Origin: Actinomadura montaniterrae
GTDB lineage: Bacteria; Actinomycetota; Actinomycetes; Streptosporangiales; Streptosporangiaceae
NCBI RefSeq assembly: GCF_008923365.1
Contig: NZ_WBMR01000084.1
Coordinates: 1-37,140, forward strand
DNA length: 37,140 nt
Direction of reading: 5' to 3'
This document shows, one piece after another, positions 33,242 through 37,140 of this stretch. Each line of letters opens with the position of its first letter. The stretch's first letter is position 1. The translations under genes and the position numbers were made by a program. The notes beneath the pieces are model-generated. The model worked only from the letters and a program-made list of their open reading frames with translations, did not search any database and had not been told where the DNA came from.

Positions 33242-34756
33242 TTGTCGCCTGCGCACTGGATCTATCTCCTGGGCCTCGCCGCCCTCATCGCCACCGTGGT
33301 GGCGCGCAAGAACGTCGTGGGTCTCGCGGTCTGCGGGACGTTCGTCACGGCACTCGTCTACAGCGGCAGCGTCACGACCGGGATCGCGGCGGTGTTCAAC
33401 GCCGGGATCGTCGCGGCCCGCGAGCTGCTGCCGATCTTCCTCATCATCGCGATCGTGACCGCGATGCTCGGCGCCATGCGGGGGCTCGGCGCCGACCTGA
33501 TGATGGTGCGGCCGCTGCAGCGGTTCGTCCGCAACGGGCACCTGGCCTACCTGGTGCTCGCCGTCGTCACCTACCTGCTGTCGATGTCGTTCTGGCCGAC
33601 GCCGGTGCTGCCGCTGATCGCGGCGATCCTGCTGCCGGCGGCGGTCCGGGTGGGGCTGCCGCCGCTCGCCGCGGCCATCGCGATCGCGATCACCGGGCAG
33701 GGCATGGCGCTCAGCTCCGACTACATCATGGGCGTCGCGTCCGGGCTGTCCGCGCAGGGCGCGCACGTGCCCGCGGGCGCGATCGCCGACCGCGCCCTGA
33801 TCATCTCGCTCATCGCGGGGGTGGTCGCGCTCGGCGTGTCCTACCTGCGCGACGTCCGCACCAAGCTGCTCGACCCGGTGGTGGCGGCGGCCGCGACGCT
33901 GGACCTCGCCGCCGCCGGGGACGGCGACGTCCGCGCGGGGGCGCGCGAAGCGGCCCACGAGGAGGCCGGTGGCGGGACAGGATCCGGCGCGACCGCGACG
34001 CTGACGGCGACGGGCCCCGCGGGACCGGACGAGGAGCCCGCGAAGCCCGGCGTCCGCGCCCGGATCGTGGCGGTGGCGGTGCCGCTGGCGTTCGCCGTGC
34101 TGCTGGCCGTCATGCTCCTCGGCCGGTTCACCTCGCTCGTCCCCGACATCGACGACGGGCAGGGCGCGCCGCTCGTCGGCGGGACGGCGGCGCTGGCGCT
34201 GGTCGCCGTGGCGGTCGTCGCGGACCGCCGGAACTGGCTGCAGAGCTGCGCCGACCACTTCACCGACGGCATCGGGTTCGCGTTCCGGACGATGGGGGTC
34301 GTCATCCCGATCGCCGGGTTCGTCTACGTGGGCCTGTCGGACTACTCCGGCGAGATCCTCGGGAAGCCGGACGGCGTGACCGGCCCCGCGCTGCTGCTGG
34401 ACGCGATCGGGCACGTCCAGGACCACATCCCGCACGTGCCGGTGTTCGCCTCGTTCGCGATGCTGCTGGTCGGCATGGTGATCGGGCTGGACGGCAACGG
34501 CTGGCCCGGGCTGCCGTTCACCGGGTCGCTCGCCGGGGAGCTCGGGCACGCGTCGGGCGCCGACCCCGCCACGCTCGCCGCGATCGCGCAGAACGGCGCG
34601 AGCTGGACGGGCGGCGGGACGCTCGTCATCTGGTCGTCGCTGATCGTCGTCGCGGGCCTCACCGGCGTCCCGGTCATCGATCTGGCGAGACGGCTGTTCG
34701 TGCCGGTGGTGTCGGGCCTGGTCGTGGCCACGGCGGTCGCGGCGGTGGCGCTGTGA
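33242..34756 (+). CDS. Multi-pass membrane transporter (GntP/CitM-like, substrate unknown)
   Basis: A protein of 504 aa from TTG 33242, which has GGGAGG 9 nt upstream and begins right at the first membrane segment (SPAHWIYLLGLAALIATVV). The frame is open back to 33089, but that part is not hydrophobic and looks non-coding. There are about 10-12 predicted membrane segments. A hydrophilic Ala/Gly/Glu linker (about 215-265) splits two halves, each with a Gly-rich re-entrant-like segment (LSMSFWPTPVLPLIAAILLP; GLDGNGWPGLPFTGSLAGEL), as in ion-coupled carriers. The stop overlaps the amidase GTG, so it probably imports the amidase substrate or a related nitrogen source. Confidence 0.75.
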   Translation: MSPAHWIYLLGLAALIATVVARKNVVGLAVCGTFVTALVYSGSVTTGIAAVFNAGIVAARELLPIFLIIAIVTAMLGAMRGLGADLMMVRPLQRFVRNGHLAYLVLAVVTYLLSMSFWPTPVLPLIAAILLPAAVRVGLPPLAAAIAIAITGQGMALSSDYIMGVASGLSAQGAHVPAGAIADRALIISLIAGVVALGVSYLRDVRTKLLDPVVAAAATLDLAAAGDGDVRAGAREAAHEEAGGGTGSGATATLTATGPAGPDEEPAKPGVRARIVAVAVPLAFAVLLAVMLLGRFTSLVPDIDDGQGAPLVGGTAALALVAVAVVADRRNWLQSCADHFTDGIGFAFRTMGVVIPIAGFVYVGLSDYSGEILGKPDGVTGPALLLDAIGHVQDHIPHVPVFASFAMLLVGMVIGLDGNGWPGLPFTGSLAGELGHASGADPATLAAIAQNGASWTGGGTLVIWSSLIVVAGLTGVPVIDLARRLFVPVVSGLVVATAVAAVAL

Positions 34757-36141
34757 GCGCGGCACGGGACGCGGTGGAGACCGCGGAGCTGGTCAGGACG
34801 GGCGCGCTGGCGGCGCGCGACGCGGTGGCGGCGGCGCTGGAGCGGATCGCCCGGCTGGACAGGAACCTCGGCGCGTTCGTCCACGTGGACGCGGACGGCG
34901 CGCTCGACCGCGCCGCCGCGATCGACGCGAAGGTGGCGCGCGGCGAGGACCCCGGGCCGCTCGCCGGCGTCCCGCTCGCGGTGAAGGAACTGCACGCCGT
35001 CGCCGGGTGGCCGTACGCGATGGGCAGCGTCCTGCACGCGGACCGCGTCGCCGACCACACGTCGACGATCGTCGCGCGGGCGGTCGCGGCCGGGGCCGTC
35101 CCGGTGGGGCTGACCGCGTCGCCGGAGTTCGGACGCGCGTCGTTCACCGCGTCCGTCCTGCACGGCGTCACCCGCAACCCGCACGCGCCGGAGCTGACGC
35201 CAGGCGGGTCCAGCGGCGGGTCGGCCGCGGCGGTCGCGTCCGGCATGGTGCCGATCGGGACCGGCACGGACGGCGCGGGCTCGCTGCGCATTCCCGCCTC
35301 CTACTGCGGCCTCGTCGGGTTCAAGGGGACGTACGGGCGCGTCCCGCGCGGGCCCCGGCACCGCGGCACCGCCGAGAACGACCACTACGGCGTCCTCACC
35401 CGGACGGTGCGCGACACCGCGCGCTTCCTCGACTGCGTCTGCGGGACGGACGAGTACGACCGCGCGTCGCTGCCCGCCCCGCCCGTCCCGTTCGAGACGG
35501 CCCTCGACCGCGAGGACCTGCGAGGGCTGCGGGTCGCGTGGTCGCCCGACCTGGGCGGCGCGCCCTGCGACCCGGAGGTCGCGGCGGTCGTCGGGGACGC
35601 GGCGAAGGCGTTCATCGCGGGCACCGGCGCGCGGGAGGTGCCCGCCGGGGTCCGGCTGGAGTCCTGCGGGGCCGCGTTCCGGACGCTGTCGGTGCCGGAC
35701 GTCCACGCCGAGCTGCGGAACGCGCCCGCCGACCGGCTCGGGTCCGTCCATCCGACGGTCCGCCGCTACGGCGACGCGGCGCAGGCCCTGGACGCGGACG
35801 CGCTGGTCGACGCGCACGAGGCCCGCGCGCGGCTGGTCGAGGTGCTCGCCGAGGCGTTCGGCCGGTTCGACCTGCTGCTGACCCCGGCGACGCAGGCCCC
35901 GGCGTTCGCGGCGGAGGGGCCGATGCCGACCGAGATCGCCGGGCGTCCGGTGGACCACTGGGGCGCCCTGGCCGTCACGTTCCCGTTCAACCTGTCGGGG
36001 CATCCGGCGGTGTCGGTGCCCGCAGGATGGGCGGGCGGCGCCCCGACCGGCCTGCAGATCGTCGGGCGGCGCCACGAGGACGCCCGCGTGCTCGCCGCCG
36101 CGGCGGCCTTCGAGCGCCTGCGCCCCTGGCCCGCGGCCTGA
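34753..36141 (+). CDS. Amidase signature family hydrolase
   Basis: A protein of 462 aa. The Ser-cisSer-Lys catalytic set is present: K77 in PLAVKELH, the Ser pair of TPGGSSGGSAAA (about 152-153) and nucleophile S176 in GTDGAGSLRIPAS. Family enzymes cleave amides such as simple amides, indoleacetamide, allophanate or Gln-tRNA amidation substrates; no gatB/gatC is near, so a catabolic role is more likely. The GTG start overlaps the permease TGA (GTGA). A 16-bp hairpin follows. Nearby GlcG-like and PucR genes suggest nitrogen-compound catabolism, by inference. Confidence 0.93.
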   Translation: MSAARDAVETAELVRTGALAARDAVAAALERIARLDRNLGAFVHVDADGALDRAAAIDAKVARGEDPGPLAGVPLAVKELHAVAGWPYAMGSVLHADRVADHTSTIVARAVAAGAVPVGLTASPEFGRASFTASVLHGVTRNPHAPELTPGGSSGGSAAAVASGMVPIGTGTDGAGSLRIPASYCGLVGFKGTYGRVPRGPRHRGTAENDHYGVLTRTVRDTARFLDCVCGTDEYDRASLPAPPVPFETALDREDLRGLRVAWSPDLGGAPCDPEVAAVVGDAAKAFIAGTGAREVPAGVRLESCGAAFRTLSVPDVHAELRNAPADRLGSVHPTVRRYGDAAQALDADALVDAHEARARLVEVLAEAFGRFDLLLTPATQAPAFAAEGPMPTEIAGRPVDHWGALAVTFPFNLSGHPAVSVPAGWAGGAPTGLQIVGRRHEDARVLAAAAAFERLRPWPAA

Positions 36142-36144
36142 CCG

Positions 36145-36186
36145 GTGCCGGGCCGGACGGCGCGTTCGCCCCGTCCGGCCCGGCAC
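36145..36186. terminator. Terminator between the amidase and GlcG-like genes
   Basis: A perfect 16-bp stem (GTGCCGGGCCGGACGG and its complement) with a 10-nt loop begins 4 nt after the amidase stop and ends 6 nt before the convergent gene's stop. It is probably bidirectional. Confidence 0.8.
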
Positions 36187-36191
36187 GGGCG

Positions 36192-36635
36192 CTAGGCGGT
36201 CGCGATCTTCTCCTGGAAGGCGCGGAGGGCGGCGGCGCCGACGGCCTTGTCCTGGTCGCCGTTGCCGCCGCTGACGCCGACCGCGCCGACGACCTCGCCC
36301 TCGTACACGATCGGGAAGCCGCCGACGAAGATCGCGAACTTGCCGGGCAGCATGTGGCTGATGCCGAACGCCTCGTTGCCGGGCAGCGCGGGCCCGTTCG
36401 GCGGCTCGTTGAACCTGTGGGTGTCGCGCTGGTGGCCGGCCGCGGTGAACGCCTTCGCGATCGCGATCTCCACCCCGGTGAGGCGGGCGCCGGTCATCCG
36501 GTGCAGCGCGATCGGGTGCGCGCCGTCGTCGGCGATGCAGATCGTCTGCTTCACCCCGATGCGTCGCGCCTCCTCCTCGGCTGCGGTCAGCATGACCAGG
36601 GCGTCTTCCAGGGTGAGCCGGTGAACGGTGTGCAC
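36192..36635 (-). CDS. GlcG/HbpS family (DUF336) heme-binding-like protein
   Basis: A protein of 147 aa, the normal length of the family. Seen are LEDALVMLTAAEEEARRIG, then GAHPIALHRMTGA, AKAFTAAGHQRDT and the C-terminal FVGGFPIVYEGEVVGAVGVS, the typical GlcG/HbpS pattern. HbpS in Streptomyces is secreted and binds heme; cytosolic relatives are often cofactors of diverse catabolic operons. No signal peptide is seen here. The GTG at 36635 has GGAGG 4-5 nt upstream; the much longer open frame upstream is non-coding. It is divergent from the PucR-type gene across a 238-bp gap that probably holds both promoters. Confidence 0.9.
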   Translation of the reverse strand: MHTVHRLTLEDALVMLTAAEEEARRIGVKQTICIADDGAHPIALHRMTGARLTGVEIAIAKAFTAAGHQRDTHRFNEPPNGPALPGNEAFGISHMLPGKFAIFVGGFPIVYEGEVVGAVGVSGGNGDQDKAVGAAALRAFQEKIATA

Positions 36636-36873
36636 GGGACCTCCGGTCGTCTCGAGCGGAAACGCCGTCCCGGCCCGCCCTCGCCGCCGTTTCGATGGCG
36701 ACTCGCGAGGGGTATTGCCGGAATCGGAATTGTCACGCAGGATGTGGCTGACGGTTGAAGCGCCGGCTCTCACCGTCCGCCACGCATTGCCTTGATGTCC
36801 CGTCAGTCTCGGAGGACCGCCGCCGCCGAGGCTATGTACACTCTGCCGAACGATCCGGACGGGATGTGGGCAC

Positions 36874-37140
36874 ATGGCACAACCATCGGTATCCGCGACG
36901 ACCCCCGCACCGGCCGCCTCCGGGCCCGCGCCCGCGCCGGCCGCACCCGGACCCGCGCCCGCACCGGCCGGGGACCAGGTGCCGGTCCGGACCCTGCTCG
37001 CCGAGCCGCTGCTGCGCGGCACCCTGGTCGCCGGGGCGTCCGGGCTCGACCGCGGCGTCGGCTGGTGCCTGCCGCTGTCGGAGACCCGCACCGACCCCGG
37101 CACCGGCCCCGACCTCGCCGGCGTCGCCGTCCACCTGCCG
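36874..37140 (+). CDS. PucR-type transcriptional regulator, N-terminal part (runs off the window)
   Basis: Only 89 codons are visible. After a Pro/Ala-rich start (residues 1-33, repeats of PAPA), the segment VPVRTLLAEPLLRGTLVAG then DRGVGWCLPLSE fits the PucR N-terminal (purine catabolism regulator) domain. Such proteins end in a helix-turn-helix that I cannot see. The ATG at 36874 has only a weak GGGATG upstream. It probably regulates the divergent GlcG-like gene and perhaps the permease-amidase operon. Confidence 0.75.
   Translation, partial: MAQPSVSATTPAPAASGPAPAPAAPGPAPAPAGDQVPVRTLLAEPLLRGTLVAGASGLDRGVGWCLPLSETRTDPGTGPDLAGVAVHLP

Noticed and set aside
33070..34752. Upstream extension of the amidase frame
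   Set aside because: It overlaps the permease gene, is Arg/Gly-rich and has no amidase features; the GTG at 34753 fits.
36889..36975. Apparent GC-rich repeat (CCCGCGCCCGC-like) near the window end
   Set aside because: It encodes the Pro/Ala-rich head of the PucR-type protein in frame, so it is a coding low-complexity segment rather than a separate repeat element.
1..37140. CRISPR array, tRNA or rRNA genes
   Set aside because: No regularly spaced repeats with spacers were found, and no cloverleaf or rRNA-like conserved stretches were noticed by eye.

Overview
The window comes from a very high-GC actinobacterium with strong third-position G/C bias and many GTG and TTG starts. A Streptosporangiales member such as Actinomadura is my best guess, by inference. 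The backbone matches, in content and order, a block known from Mycobacterium tuberculosis (about Rv3195 to Rv3202c) and Streptomyces: a DUF2342 zinc metalloprotease, an ABC1 (AarF/UbiB) kinase, whiB7/wblC, uvrD2, mycoredoxin, nudC, then adnB and adnA. I saw no rRNA, tRNA, CRISPR array or prophage.

Layout. 0-7.1 kb: SDR protein, DUF2342 protein, a small ORF coupled to a NUDIX hydrolase, a GT-A-like protein coupled to a YgjP-like metallopeptidase, a crotonase and the ABC1 kinase. 7.1-8.5 kb: the whiB7 locus, with a roughly 545-nt leader holding a promoter, a 121-codon upstream ORF and an intrinsic terminator. 8.6-15.5 kb: tesB, uvrD2, mycoredoxin (with a SigR-type promoter), nudC, an M20 dipeptidase, a DUF4031 protein and an HD protein. 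15.6-21.0 kb: an iron-box-controlled operon of four overlapping genes (ATP-grasp ligase, two IucA/IucC NIS synthetases, PLP decarboxylase). It has the same enzymes in the same order as vibrioferrin pvsA-B-D-E, without the exporter pvsC. 21.0-25.1 kb: a three-copy 16-bp tandem repeat, a VOC-DinB fusion, an acyl-CoA ligase, a small hypothetical gene and a methyltransferase. 25.1-26.4 kb: a TnpB-only IS605/IS1341-type element abutting the 3' end of adnB. 26.4-33.0 kb: adnB and adnA. 33.2-37.1 kb: a permease and amidase operon, a GlcG/HbpS-like protein and the start of a PucR-type regulator.

How the parts work together. The backbone holds DNA repair (UvrD2, AdnAB), redox and antibiotic-stress control (WhiB7, mycoredoxin) and nucleotide housekeeping (NudC, NUDIX). 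The siderophore operon lies in the gap between nudC and adnB, where the compact mycobacterial arrangement has one gene. The most notable items are the vibrioferrin-like pathway in an actinomycete, the well-preserved whiB7 attenuation leader, the mycoredoxin SigR promoter and the lone TnpB. All coordinates and motifs were read by eye. Family assignments rest on remembered signatures, not on searches.
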